From: Sphingobacterium sp. SGR-19
Lineage (GTDB): Bacteria; Bacteroidota; Bacteroidia; Sphingobacteriales; Sphingobacteriaceae
Assembly: GCF_011043555.1 (NCBI RefSeq)
Contig: NZ_JAAKGS010000001.1
Span: 806,001 to 870,000, forward strand
DNA: 64,000 bases
Reading direction: 5' to 3'
The notes under the pieces were generated by a model, which was given only the letters and a program-made list of their open reading frames with translations, was not told the origin of the DNA and made no database searches. Position 1 is the stretch's first letter; every line of letters starts with the position of its first letter. This document shows positions 54,538 through 62,267 of the stretch, piece after piece. The position numbers and the translations under genes were made by a program.

Positions 54538-56271
54538 TTACTCCCTTTCATTCAGTTTCCGTTTACTGCTTTCGCTCAAACCAACCGTTTGTTGCAGCCC
54601 TTCCTGAAGACTTTTCCAAATGGTTTTAAAGTGAGAATATTCGGGAACACGCTCATAATCTATCTCTCCAATGTGGTACACTTCATTTGCATCCGGATTG
54701 CTATCATTGATTAAAAGCTGGTTGATTAAAAACGTGAGGATACCGCGCTTTCCTCTTTTATTGCTTTCCGCATCGGGAGGATATAAAAGATTCACTTTAA
54801 GTTGATCGTAATCAAAATAGAGTTTACCCCAATTTCTGTAGTCATTTCCCTGCATGTCAAAACGTATACGATGCACATTCCCAGAAGCAAACTGGAGATT
54901 AAGCAGCGGTGTAATTATACGGTTAAAAGCTGATACTTCCATACTTCCTAACGTTCCAGCATAAGAGTGACTACCATTTTTGCTCAGCATATCGAAGCCA
55001 AATAGGGCATGCAATCTTCCCAATCCCATCAGGTTTGCCTGCAAATCTGCTCGCATGAAATTATCCTTTTCCAGTTGACTTGTATCGTTAGTGACATTGG
55101 TAATATCACCATGTGCCTGTTGAAAAGTAATCACACCTTCACGATGGTATCTCCCGCTCAACTCGTGATAGGAAACATCTATGTTTTCTACAAAAACTGT
55201 ATCAAAGTAAAGTGGCAGATTAACCGCCATTATTTTTTGATGTGGGGCTTCTCCTATCTTATTTACGTTATCTTTTTGAAAGCGCTTATCTTTGTGAAAT
55301 GAGGCTGTACCTCCGGCCATATGTACGTATATAGAGGAAATCCGTTGCCTATCAAATATATCTCGAAAACGGATCTTTTCCATTCGAATAGTATCAAAGT
55401 TTAGAAAAATCAAAGCTTTATTCTCCTTATCATTTCGGAAATAATCTACTTTGTTAATCTTCGGTGACAAGTCGATTTTCGTCAATAACAGTTGATCCTC
55501 CCTACTGTCTATCATCAAACGTTCAAAACCTATTCTATAAGGGCTGGTCGGAATCTCGTATTCAAATTTTGGAATATCTATCTGTAGGGCTTTGAAATAA
55601 TATAGACGTGTGGAATCCTCTGCTGCGTTTTCATCTATCAGAATATCATAAAATCGGAATTGTGTACTGTCGACTTTTATCTCGTTTGTGTTACCGCTTT
55701 CTGTCTTTGAGTACACGACATTAAAACGATCTAGACTCACTTTGTCTACCTGTATCGACTTGAAAGTATCTTTAATACGATCATACAACGAAGTGGCCCT
55801 ATCGCGCTTAACCGTATCGTTATAAGCCTGGGGTTCATTCAGCACGAGCAAGTCTGCTCCCCTCAATGTAACATGTTTGATAAATAACTTTTTGCGTATC
55901 AAAGCAGACCAGAGGTTCACGCCTTTCACTTCTAAGGATTCTAATTTAATATGGAAACGGCTGTCTGACGCGGTCTTCGACTCAATCTGTTCACGGTAAA
56001 CTGTGGAATCAGAAACCAGTTCCGCATTCGTCAGACGAACGGTACCTGTTAGGATCTGCAGTTCCATATCGTCATAAGTCAACGTGTACAGCCCCTTGCT
56101 TTTTTGTTGGACAACTCCCTCCAGTTTGGCTTTGATTTTGGGCTTCCAATTACGTACGTAGTATGCACCTAGTGACATTGCAACTATAAGCACTAATAAC
56201 AGAATCCCTCCACTCCACATCCATATACGAGGTATTGAACGTATATTTTTCATCATCCCGCTTAGCCTCAT
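54538..56271 (-). CDS. Membrane-anchored envelope protein, AsmA/DUF748-like
   Basis: A 577-residue protein with one N-terminal membrane helix (about 15-38, WMWSGGILLLVLIVAMSLGA) and a large beta-rich periplasmic part. Repeated phrases such as LTNAELVSD, LESLEVKGVNLWSALIRKKL, IKHVTLRGADLLVLNEP and VDKVSLDRFNVVYS are typical of AsmA-like/TamB-like proteins that span the periplasm. AsmA-like assignment is by feel, as no single motif defines it. Its ATG overlaps the stop of a 32-codon membrane ORF (ATGA). Confidence 0.65.
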   Translation of the reverse strand: MRLSGMMKNIRSIPRIWMWSGGILLLVLIVAMSLGAYYVRNWKPKIKAKLEGVVQQKSKGLYTLTYDDMELQILTGTVRLTNAELVSDSTVYREQIESKTASDSRFHIKLESLEVKGVNLWSALIRKKLFIKHVTLRGADLLVLNEPQAYNDTVKRDRATSLYDRIKDTFKSIQVDKVSLDRFNVVYSKTESGNTNEIKVDSTQFRFYDILIDENAAEDSTRLYYFKALQIDIPKFEYEIPTSPYRIGFERLMIDSREDQLLLTKIDLSPKINKVDYFRNDKENKALIFLNFDTIRMEKIRFRDIFDRQRISSIYVHMAGGTASFHKDKRFQKDNVNKIGEAPHQKIMAVNLPLYFDTVFVENIDVSYHELSGRYHREGVITFQQAHGDITNVTNDTSQLEKDNFMRADLQANLMGLGRLHALFGFDMLSKNGSHSYAGTLGSMEVSAFNRIITPLLNLQFASGNVHRIRFDMQGNDYRNWGKLYFDYDQLKVNLLYPPDAESNKRGKRGILTFLINQLLINDSNPDANEVYHIGEIDYERVPEYSHFKTIWKSLQEGLQQTVGLSESSKRKLNERE

Positions 56272-56366
56272 CTGGGTTTACGCGTTTCTTTCCTCTTTTG
56301 GCTCCTGATCACGAAGAAAATTCCAAGTGCAATAAACAGAACCGCAAATATAATCGGTAACACCAT
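56268..56366 (-). CDS. Possible 32-residue membrane protein, coupled to the envelope gene
   Basis: An ATG at 56366 opens 32 codons: VLPIIFAVLFIALGIFFVIR is a membrane helix, followed by a very basic tail (SQKRKETRKPR). The TGA stop overlaps the ATG of the 577-residue envelope protein (ATGA), a classic coupling junction, with no other reason for this overlap. The size is below usual gene-calling limits. Function unknown; a small membrane partner is possible. Confidence 0.5.
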   Translation of the reverse strand: MVLPIIFAVLFIALGIFFVIRSQKRKETRKPR

Positions 56367-56503
56367 AGTCTTATCTATTTTTTAATGAACATATTGAATC
56401 ACAAAAAGGTTTAGATTATTCAAATTTACATAGAAACCCGCTTCTAAACCTTTTCTTCTTTTTATTGTTAATTATAGGTGATAGAAAATTAAACTCGAAC
56501 CCT

Positions 56504-57616
56504 ATGCGTACACGAAGAGAATTTCTTCAGAAGATTACCTATTCAGCCATGGTGTTGCCTTTGCTCCCTTCCTGGCAATTTGGCTCATTCCGTATTGACA
56601 ATGAACCCTATGACGGCCCGGTTTTACGGGTGGCTATCATGGGGCTTGGTGGATATGGAACACGCGTTGCACAAGCTATGAAGGCGTGTAAAAAAGCTAA
56701 ATTGGTGGGCGTAATCAGCGGAACACCCGCCAAGATCAAGGAATGGCAGTCGAAATACCAAATTCCAGAGAAAAACTGCTACAACTATGAAAATTTTGAT
56801 GACCTAAAGAATAACCCCGACATTGATGCCGTATATGTAATTACCCCCAACGCGTTACATCACGATCAGGTTATAAGAGCCGCAAAAGCAGGGAAACACG
56901 TAATCTGCGAAAAGCCAATGGGCTTAAATGCGAAAGAAGGCGAAGAAATGGTTCGGGCATGCAAGGAGGCGAAGGTTAAGTTATTGGTTGGGTATCGTCT
57001 GCATTTTGAGCCGAAAACGCTCGAAGTTGTCCGCATGAGACAAAACGGTGATTTTGGAAAAATCCTTTTTTTTCAAGGACAATGCGGGTTTAGGATAGGT
57101 GATCCTAACCAATGGAGATTGGATAGAGCCTTGGCTGGTGGTGGTTCCTTAATGGATATTGGCATTTATGCTGTCAATGGCGCTCGCTACATGGTCGGGG
57201 AAGAACCCATATGGGCAACCGCACAGGAAATGAAGACAGATCCGGTAAAATTTAAGGAGGGTGTAGATGAAACGATATTATTTCAGTTGGGTTTTCCAAG
57301 CGGTGCCGTATCTTCTTGTCTGTCTACATATAATATGAATAACCTCGATCGATTTTTCTTAAACGGGGAAAAGGGTTTTGCCGAGATGCAACCTTCCACC
57401 GGTTATGGACCTATAGAAGGAAGGACGCATAAGGGTACGTTTACACAACAGCATGTTACCCATCAAACCATACAAATGGAGGAAATGGCGTCTATTATTC
57501 TAGAAGGGAAAGAGCCTATTATATCCGTTGATGGCGAGGAAGGCTTAAGAGATTTAAAAATAATAGACGCCATCTATAAATCTTGTCAGACAGGCGAGAG
57601 AGTCGAACTAGTATAA
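56504..57616 (+). CDS. Tat-exported Gfo/Idh/MocA oxidoreductase
   Basis: A 370-residue oxidoreductase. The ATG at 56504 begins a twin-arginine-type signal (RTRREFLQKITYSAMVLPLL); the upstream start adds 13 unrelated residues. The Rossmann loop is VAIMGLGGYGTRVAQAM, the EKP motif HVICEKPMGLNAKEGEEM, and the C-terminal domain has LVGYRLHFEPKTLEVVRMRQ and GGSLMDIGIYAVNGARYMVG, the glucose-fructose oxidoreductase-like branch. It lies far from the other three Gfo/Idh genes and has no sugar gene beside it. Substrate unknown. Confidence 0.88.
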   Translation: MRTRREFLQKITYSAMVLPLLPSWQFGSFRIDNEPYDGPVLRVAIMGLGGYGTRVAQAMKACKKAKLVGVISGTPAKIKEWQSKYQIPEKNCYNYENFDDLKNNPDIDAVYVITPNALHHDQVIRAAKAGKHVICEKPMGLNAKEGEEMVRACKEAKVKLLVGYRLHFEPKTLEVVRMRQNGDFGKILFFQGQCGFRIGDPNQWRLDRALAGGGSLMDIGIYAVNGARYMVGEEPIWATAQEMKTDPVKFKEGVDETILFQLGFPSGAVSSCLSTYNMNNLDRFFLNGEKGFAEMQPSTGYGPIEGRTHKGTFTQQHVTHQTIQMEEMASIILEGKEPIISVDGEEGLRDLKIIDAIYKSCQTGERVELV

Positions 57617-57693
57617 ACGCCCATCCACCCCGCGATTTCCGCGGGGCTTCTGAGCGATCACTCGATTACTAAACAACAAAATGAAACAAACTT

Positions 57694-57831
57694 ATGTCCG
57701 CTAGGAAAAGCGAACGGAATATTTTTTTTAACCTAGAGGCGGATTCGTATTATACCCCCGATGATTTCTTTGCTTATAACATAGATTGCTTACTTGGAAT
57801 AAACAACTATAAACATACGAACGAATTATGA
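57694..57831 (+). CDS. Possible 45-residue small protein
   Basis: ATG at 57694, TGA at 57829-57831. The translation (SARKSERNIFFNLEADSYY, then TPDDFFAYNIDCLLGINNYK) is aromatic-rich and protein-like in composition. Its stop codon lies inside the left arm of the terminator at 57825-57858. A seven-codon ORF (57681-57704) overlaps its start in another frame, like a leader peptide. No homologue is recognised and the RBS is weak, so this may be chance. Confidence 0.33.
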   Translation: MSARKSERNIFFNLEADSYYTPDDFFAYNIDCLLGINNYKHTNEL

Positions 57832-57858
57832 TTTTTCCAAAAAAATCATAATTTTTTT
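57825..57858 (+). terminator. Rho-independent terminator
   Basis: ATTATGATTTTT (57825-57836) pairs perfectly with AAAAATCATAAT (57841-57852) around CCAA, with a T-run directly after. Confidence 0.85.
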
Positions 57859-58031
57859 AACACAAAAATTAAAAACACCGATTATTATTAATGAAAAACA
57901 AATTGAATTCATAGATCTACGAGTGGATACGGTATGCCTGTGGTGAAAAAAGATCTTTAAAAAGATACATCTTAAAATTTGTTTGATCCGAATTATTACG
58001 CTAATTTTAGCCAAAATGAATAATTAAGATA

Positions 58032-59252
58032 TTGAAATTTATTGAATTTGGTTTCTCTCCCACATTAGAGGAGGGCCTTGATAGTATGGGGTTTGAAGAA
58101 GCTACACCCATTCAAGAACAAACGATTCCGGTTATTTTAAATGGAAAGGACATTATCGCTTGTGCACAAACAGGTACAGGTAAAACAGCTTCTTATCTCT
58201 TGCCTCTATTGAACAAAATAGCCGAGAATCCTCGAGAACAGATTAATAGCCTTATCCTCGTTCCTACCCGGGAACTCGCCGTACAAATCGACCAACAGAT
58301 TATGGGATTTGGGTATTTTACCGGAGCCACTTCTATATGTGTATATGGTGGTGGAGATGGCGCGGGTTACGAACAGCAAAGAAGAGCAATTCAAGAGGGA
58401 GTAAACATCATTGTTGCAACTCCGGGTAGGCTTATCGCCCACATGGGATCGGGAAAGGTAGATTACAGCCATTTGGAACACCTCGTGTTAGACGAAGCAG
58501 ATCGTATGCTGGATATGGGGTTTCATGATGATATCATGCGCATTATTAGTGCATTGCCCAAAAAGAGACAAAGTCTATTATTTTCTGCAACAATGCCTCC
58601 AAAAATCCGAACGCTGGCAAAGAAGATACTTCACCAGCCCCTGGAAATCAACGTGGCTATTTCTAAACCCTCTGAAGGAATCGACCAACAAGCATATTTG
58701 GTATATGATGAGCATAAAATGGAGCTTATCAAACATATATTAGATAATCCTACTTATGAGAGTGTTATTATTTTCGCTTCAAAAAAAGACATCGTTAAAA
58801 GGTTAAACAAAGAATTGGTTAAAAAGGGAATTGTTGCAGAAGGTTTCCACTCGGATTTGGAACAAGTACAACGGGAAGATATCATGCAACGATTTAAGGC
58901 AAGAAGAATAAGGGTACTGGTAGGTACGGATGTCATTTCCCGAGGTATCGATATTGTTGGGATTAGCTTGGTCGTGAATTACGACGTACCTCCTGATCCG
59001 GAAGATTATGTACACCGGATTGGGCGCACCGCACGAGCAGCCACCACGGGTACCGCCATTACATTCATCAACGAAAAGGATCAAAATCGATTTGCCCGTA
59101 TCGAGCGGTTGATAGAAAGAGAGATACCGAAAACGCCATTGCCTCCTGATTTTGCAGAAGGTCCTTCATACGAACCACGTAAGGGAACCAAAAAGAAAAA
59201 TAACAATCGGAAAAAACCTTTTCGGAAATTTCCTAAACGCAAAACGGAATAA
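58032..59252 (+). CDS. DEAD-box RNA helicase, RhlE-like
   Basis: A 406-residue ATP-dependent RNA helicase. Motifs: the Q motif FGFSPTLEEGLDSMGFEEAT with PIQEQ, Walker A AQTGTGKT, TPGR, DEAD in LVLDEADRMLDMGFHDD, SAT in LLFSATMP, GTDVISRGIDI, and HRIGRTARA. A basic C-terminal tail (KGTKKKNNNRKKPFRKFPKR) probably binds RNA. The start must be the TTG at 58032: the next ATG would remove much of the Q motif, and no in-frame ATG lies between the stop upstream and TTG. Likely a ribosome-assembly or cold-adaptation helicase. Confidence 0.93.
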   Translation: MKFIEFGFSPTLEEGLDSMGFEEATPIQEQTIPVILNGKDIIACAQTGTGKTASYLLPLLNKIAENPREQINSLILVPTRELAVQIDQQIMGFGYFTGATSICVYGGGDGAGYEQQRRAIQEGVNIIVATPGRLIAHMGSGKVDYSHLEHLVLDEADRMLDMGFHDDIMRIISALPKKRQSLLFSATMPPKIRTLAKKILHQPLEINVAISKPSEGIDQQAYLVYDEHKMELIKHILDNPTYESVIIFASKKDIVKRLNKELVKKGIVAEGFHSDLEQVQREDIMQRFKARRIRVLVGTDVISRGIDIVGISLVVNYDVPPDPEDYVHRIGRTARAATTGTAITFINEKDQNRFARIERLIEREIPKTPLPPDFAEGPSYEPRKGTKKKNNNRKKPFRKFPKRKTE

Positions 59253-59262
59253 TCCGTTTTGC
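59239..59262 (+). terminator. Terminator hairpin overlapping the helicase stop
   Basis: GCAAAACGGA (59239-59248) pairs perfectly with TCCGTTTTGC (59253-59262) around ATAA. The stop codon is in the stem/loop, and the convergent DoxX gene ends 8 bp further on. Confidence 0.6.
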
Positions 59263-59270
59263 CTCTACCC

Positions 59271-59690
59271 TTACCTTCTACGTCTGAAAATCAGATAGTC
59301 TAAACTAAATTTGCCCGGACCCAATGTTAAAATCGAGAGATAAGCTATAAAAAAAGCAGTGGCTAATTCATATTCCCCAAATAATTCCCAGTTATGGATA
59401 TACAAAGCTACCAACATGGTAGCCAGTAAAGGGATTGTAGCCAAGCGGGTGAATAAACCGAGAATCAATAGAACCGAACAGAAAAATTCTGCGAATACGG
59501 CTAGGCCCAATGACACCGTACTGCCCAACCCCAATATATCAACAAATCCATCCTTACGTTCATTAAACTCAACTAGCTTAGCATAGCCATGGTAAGGTAT
59601 CATCAGTACACCAAAACCTACCCGCAGGACAAACGCTGCAAAATTGCTAGATGTTGTTCCTTTCTGGACGGTTAGAAAAAATTTCTTCAT
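59271..59690 (-). CDS. DoxX-family membrane protein
   Basis: A 139-residue protein with about four membrane helices. FAAFVLRVGFGVLMIPYHGY, GLAVFAEFFCSVLLILGLFT and IPLLATMLVALYIHNWELFG match DoxX. These are often linked to quinone or thiol redox stress, but the function is not clear. A -7 box (TATTTTTG, minus strand, 59720-59727) lies 29 bp upstream of the ATG, giving a leader of about 23 bases. Confidence 0.9.
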   Translation of the reverse strand: MKKFFLTVQKGTTSSNFAAFVLRVGFGVLMIPYHGYAKLVEFNERKDGFVDILGLGSTVSLGLAVFAEFFCSVLLILGLFTRLATIPLLATMLVALYIHNWELFGEYELATAFFIAYLSILTLGPGKFSLDYLIFRRRR

Positions 59691-59719
59691 ATATAAAGAT
59701 TATATCATGGTAAATATAA

Positions 59720-59727
59720 CAAAAATA
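59720..59727 (-). promoter_or_regulatory. -7 box of the DoxX gene
   Basis: TATTTTTG on the minus strand fits TAnnTTTG exactly; the start codon is 29 bp downstream. Confidence 0.5.
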
Positions 59728-59789
59728 GAGACGCAACAATACCCTTCATAGTAAATCGTTTACGTCTCTATTAACGGCGGTAGGTCACA

Positions 59790-60317
59790 CTAACGCAGGT
59801 GTGCACGTAGCATCCATGCGGTTTTTTCGTGTGCTTCCATAATACCAACCAAAAAATCTTCCGTTCCGGCATCGTTATGCTTTTCACCAACCTTGTCTAT
59901 CTGCTCACGAATGGATACAATAATAGCCTCATAATCCGATAATAGTTCTTTTATAAGCCCTTGACTATCGTTTTTCTTATAACGTCTCTCTGTCAATTGG
60001 GTCAGCTCCAGAAATTCTTTCATAGTACCCACCGCATAATGCCCAATCGAACGAACACGTTCTGCAATTTCATCAATGGTTTCTGCCAATTCACCATATA
60101 GACCTTCAAAAAACAAATGTTGGGAATGAAAATCAGGTCCTTCCACATTCCAATGGGCATTCCGGATTTTCACATACAGCACATGTTCGTCGGCCAATAA
60201 CTTATTCAAAATGGCTGCAACAGCATGTGAGTCTTTTTCTTTAATACCTATGCTAGCCGAGCTCGCTAGAGCTTTTTCAAGCACAGTTGTGTCTGTTTCT
60301 TCCATATCCGTTTTCAT
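59790..60317 (-). CDS. dps: Dps-family ferritin-like DNA-protection protein
   Basis: A 175-residue ferritin-like protein that stores iron and protects DNA from peroxide. The ferroxidase pattern is present across the dimer interface: YVKIRNAHWNVEGPDFHSQH with two His, then FFEGLYGELAETIDEIAERV with Asp and Glu residues. The helical order and length match Dps. It ends with EKTAWMLRAHLR. It is divergent from the pseudouridine synthase gene with 102 bp between; both catalase and Dps are in this window, but 12 kb apart. Confidence 0.93.
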   Translation of the reverse strand: MKTDMEETDTTVLEKALASSASIGIKEKDSHAVAAILNKLLADEHVLYVKIRNAHWNVEGPDFHSQHLFFEGLYGELAETIDEIAERVRSIGHYAVGTMKEFLELTQLTERRYKKNDSQGLIKELLSDYEAIIVSIREQIDKVGEKHNDAGTEDFLVGIMEAHEKTAWMLRAHLR

Positions 60318-60389
60318 AATTAAAAATTTAAGTAAAAATTACGTGTTATTGAGATTAACACAATTTACGGCTTTTTGTTGGTTTTTTTC

Positions 60390-60397
60390 TATTTTTG
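60390..60397 (+). promoter_or_regulatory. -7 box of the pseudouridine synthase gene
   Basis: TATTTTTG matches TAnnTTTG; the ATG at 60420 is 22 bp after its last base, so the leader is only about 16 bases. Confidence 0.5.
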
Positions 60398-60419
60398 CAG
60401 CACAAAGTTTTTCGTCCGC

Positions 60420-62105
60420 ATGGTTGCCAACAGCCCTAGCTTTTTTCATCATTTTCAATCGGATATTACCGCACTACCAAAACCCCAAGTGTTCACTTTC
60501 CCTTTTTGCTATGAACCTGATGAACTCAGTAAAATAGCTGCTGAAGAATTGCAGATCTATCTCGAAAAGCAACAGGACTTTACGCACAACTTTGGCTTAA
60601 AGAAAATGGAAGGTTCTGCCATTGGTAAGATGTTTGGTGTATTAGTAGTGGAAAATGAAGACGGTCAAATGGGCTATCTGGCTGCGTGTTCTGGAAAACT
60701 TGCGGGCACGAATCAACACACCTTTTTTGTACCGCCTATTTTTGATATGCTGACAAAAGAGAGCTTTTTCTTGCAGGAAGAAGAACAAATCAACGCATTA
60801 AATCGAAAAATTGAAACCTTAGAAGGTTCTCCCGATTTCCCGGCACTCCTCCGGCAGCTCAAAGAAACACAGCAACAGGCTGACGAAGAGTTAAAAACTT
60901 ATCGCCTCCATATGAAAGAGGAAAAAACAAAGCGAAAAAAAATAAGAACGGAAAGCAAGGATATACTGTCGGTCGCCGACTATCAGTTGTTGGAAACCGA
61001 TCTCATCAAACAAAGCTATCGTGACCAACATGAATACGCCGTCCTTAAAAGCAAATGGAAAGGACAACTAGAATCTATTGAAATATTAATTCAGGATAAG
61101 CGGCAGGAAATAGAAAGTTTAAAAAGCAGTCGTAAATTAAAGTCTGCAACGCTGCAACAGCGATTATTTGAGCAATATCAATTTTTGAATGCGCGGGAGG
61201 AAACGAAAAATGTGTTAGCCATTTTTGCCGAGAGCAAGCAGCCTATCCCTCCGGCAGGCGCTGGCGAGTGCGCGGCCCCAAAATTGCTTCAATATGCATA
61301 CCAGCATCGATTAAAGCCTATCTGTATGGCGGAATTCTGGTGGGGAGTTTCACCATCTTCCGAAGTTCGGAAACACAAAAACTTCTATCCCGCTTGTAAA
61401 AGTAAATGTGAGCCCATACTATCACACATGCTAAAAGGTTTACAAGTGGCGCCCAATCCGATGCGCATAAATCCAGCATTCGGACGTACATTTGACATTA
61501 TTCACGAAGACCACGATATTATCGTCATTAATAAACCCTCGGAATTTCTTTCTGTTCCGGGCATCCATATTACCGATTCCGTTTATACCAGAATATTAGA
61601 ACAATATCCGGAGGTTTCCGGCCCTGTCATTATCCACCGGCTGGACATGTCTACATCCGGTATTCTGGTATTAGCGAAACATAAAGACGCACATCAATTT
61701 ATTCAACAACAATTCATACAACATACCGTCATAAAAAGGTATACTGCTATACTAGATGGGATGGTGAACCTAAAAAATGGACTTATCAACTTACCCCTTC
61801 GGGTCGATTTAGACGATCGTCCCCGACAAGTAGTGTGTTACAAATATGGCAAACCGGCACAAACGAAGTTCGAGGTACTTACCCATGACAATGGGCTTAC
61901 CCGTATCCATTTTTTTCCATTGACCGGCCGTACACACCAACTTCGCATACACGCCGCCCATCACCTAGGACTCCATACCCCCATACTGGGTGATGATCTA
62001 TACGGGCAACGTGCAAACAGGCTACACCTCCATGCCGGGTATATCCAATTCATTCATCCTAGCACCGGAAAGCTGACAACTTTTACAGCAGAAGATCCTT
62101 TCTAA
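60420..62105 (+). CDS. RluA-family pseudouridine synthase with long N-terminal extension
   Basis: A 561-residue RNA pseudouridine synthase. The catalytic domain (about 355-560) has DIIHEDHDIIVINKPSEFLS, HRLDMSTSGILVLAKHKDAH with the catalytic Asp, and LTGRTHQLRIHAAHHLGLHT. The N-terminal 350 residues include a charged coiled coil (about 125-265) and the conserved block PPAGAGECAAPKLLQYAYQH, then MAEFWWG and ACKSKCEPIL, which is found in long RluA-type proteins. The ATG at 60420 is preferred to a TTG at 60375 that precedes the -7 box. The rRNA or tRNA site modified is unknown. Confidence 0.92.
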   Translation: MVANSPSFFHHFQSDITALPKPQVFTFPFCYEPDELSKIAAEELQIYLEKQQDFTHNFGLKKMEGSAIGKMFGVLVVENEDGQMGYLAACSGKLAGTNQHTFFVPPIFDMLTKESFFLQEEEQINALNRKIETLEGSPDFPALLRQLKETQQQADEELKTYRLHMKEEKTKRKKIRTESKDILSVADYQLLETDLIKQSYRDQHEYAVLKSKWKGQLESIEILIQDKRQEIESLKSSRKLKSATLQQRLFEQYQFLNAREETKNVLAIFAESKQPIPPAGAGECAAPKLLQYAYQHRLKPICMAEFWWGVSPSSEVRKHKNFYPACKSKCEPILSHMLKGLQVAPNPMRINPAFGRTFDIIHEDHDIIVINKPSEFLSVPGIHITDSVYTRILEQYPEVSGPVIIHRLDMSTSGILVLAKHKDAHQFIQQQFIQHTVIKRYTAILDGMVNLKNGLINLPLRVDLDDRPRQVVCYKYGKPAQTKFEVLTHDNGLTRIHFFPLTGRTHQLRIHAAHHLGLHTPILGDDLYGQRANRLHLHAGYIQFIHPSTGKLTTFTAEDPF

Positions 62106-62191
62106 TAACCAACCATTTCCCTAGTTTATCAAGAAAAAGTCACATTCTCCCCACGTCACACTTCATTCTTTAGAATCATTTAAAGTATTAT

Positions 62192-62199
62192 TACTTTTG
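62192..62199 (+). promoter_or_regulatory. -7 box of the DUF5686 gene
   Basis: TACTTTTG fits TAnnTTTG and lies 68 bp upstream of the ATG at 62268, leaving a leader of about 60 bases. Confidence 0.45.
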
Positions 62200-62267
62200 T
62201 TCGACTTCCTCAAAAACTGACTTGCATAGTTTAAAAGTCAGGTAGAAGGTTCATAAAGAGATATACT

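Larger units (their letters stand above)
57617..58031. other. Intergenic region before the DEAD-box helicase
   Basis: This 415-bp stretch holds a short GC-rich hairpin after the Gfo/Idh stop (CCCCGCG with CGCGGGG, about 57629-57647), a possible 45-codon ORF, a strong terminator at 57825-57858, and an AT-rich upstream leader for the helicase. No other gene is supported. Confidence 0.6.

Noticed and set aside
57826..58014. 62-codon minus-strand frame upstream of the helicase
   Set aside because: It runs through the terminator and an AT-rich leader; its Ile/Phe-rich sequence looks like AT bias.
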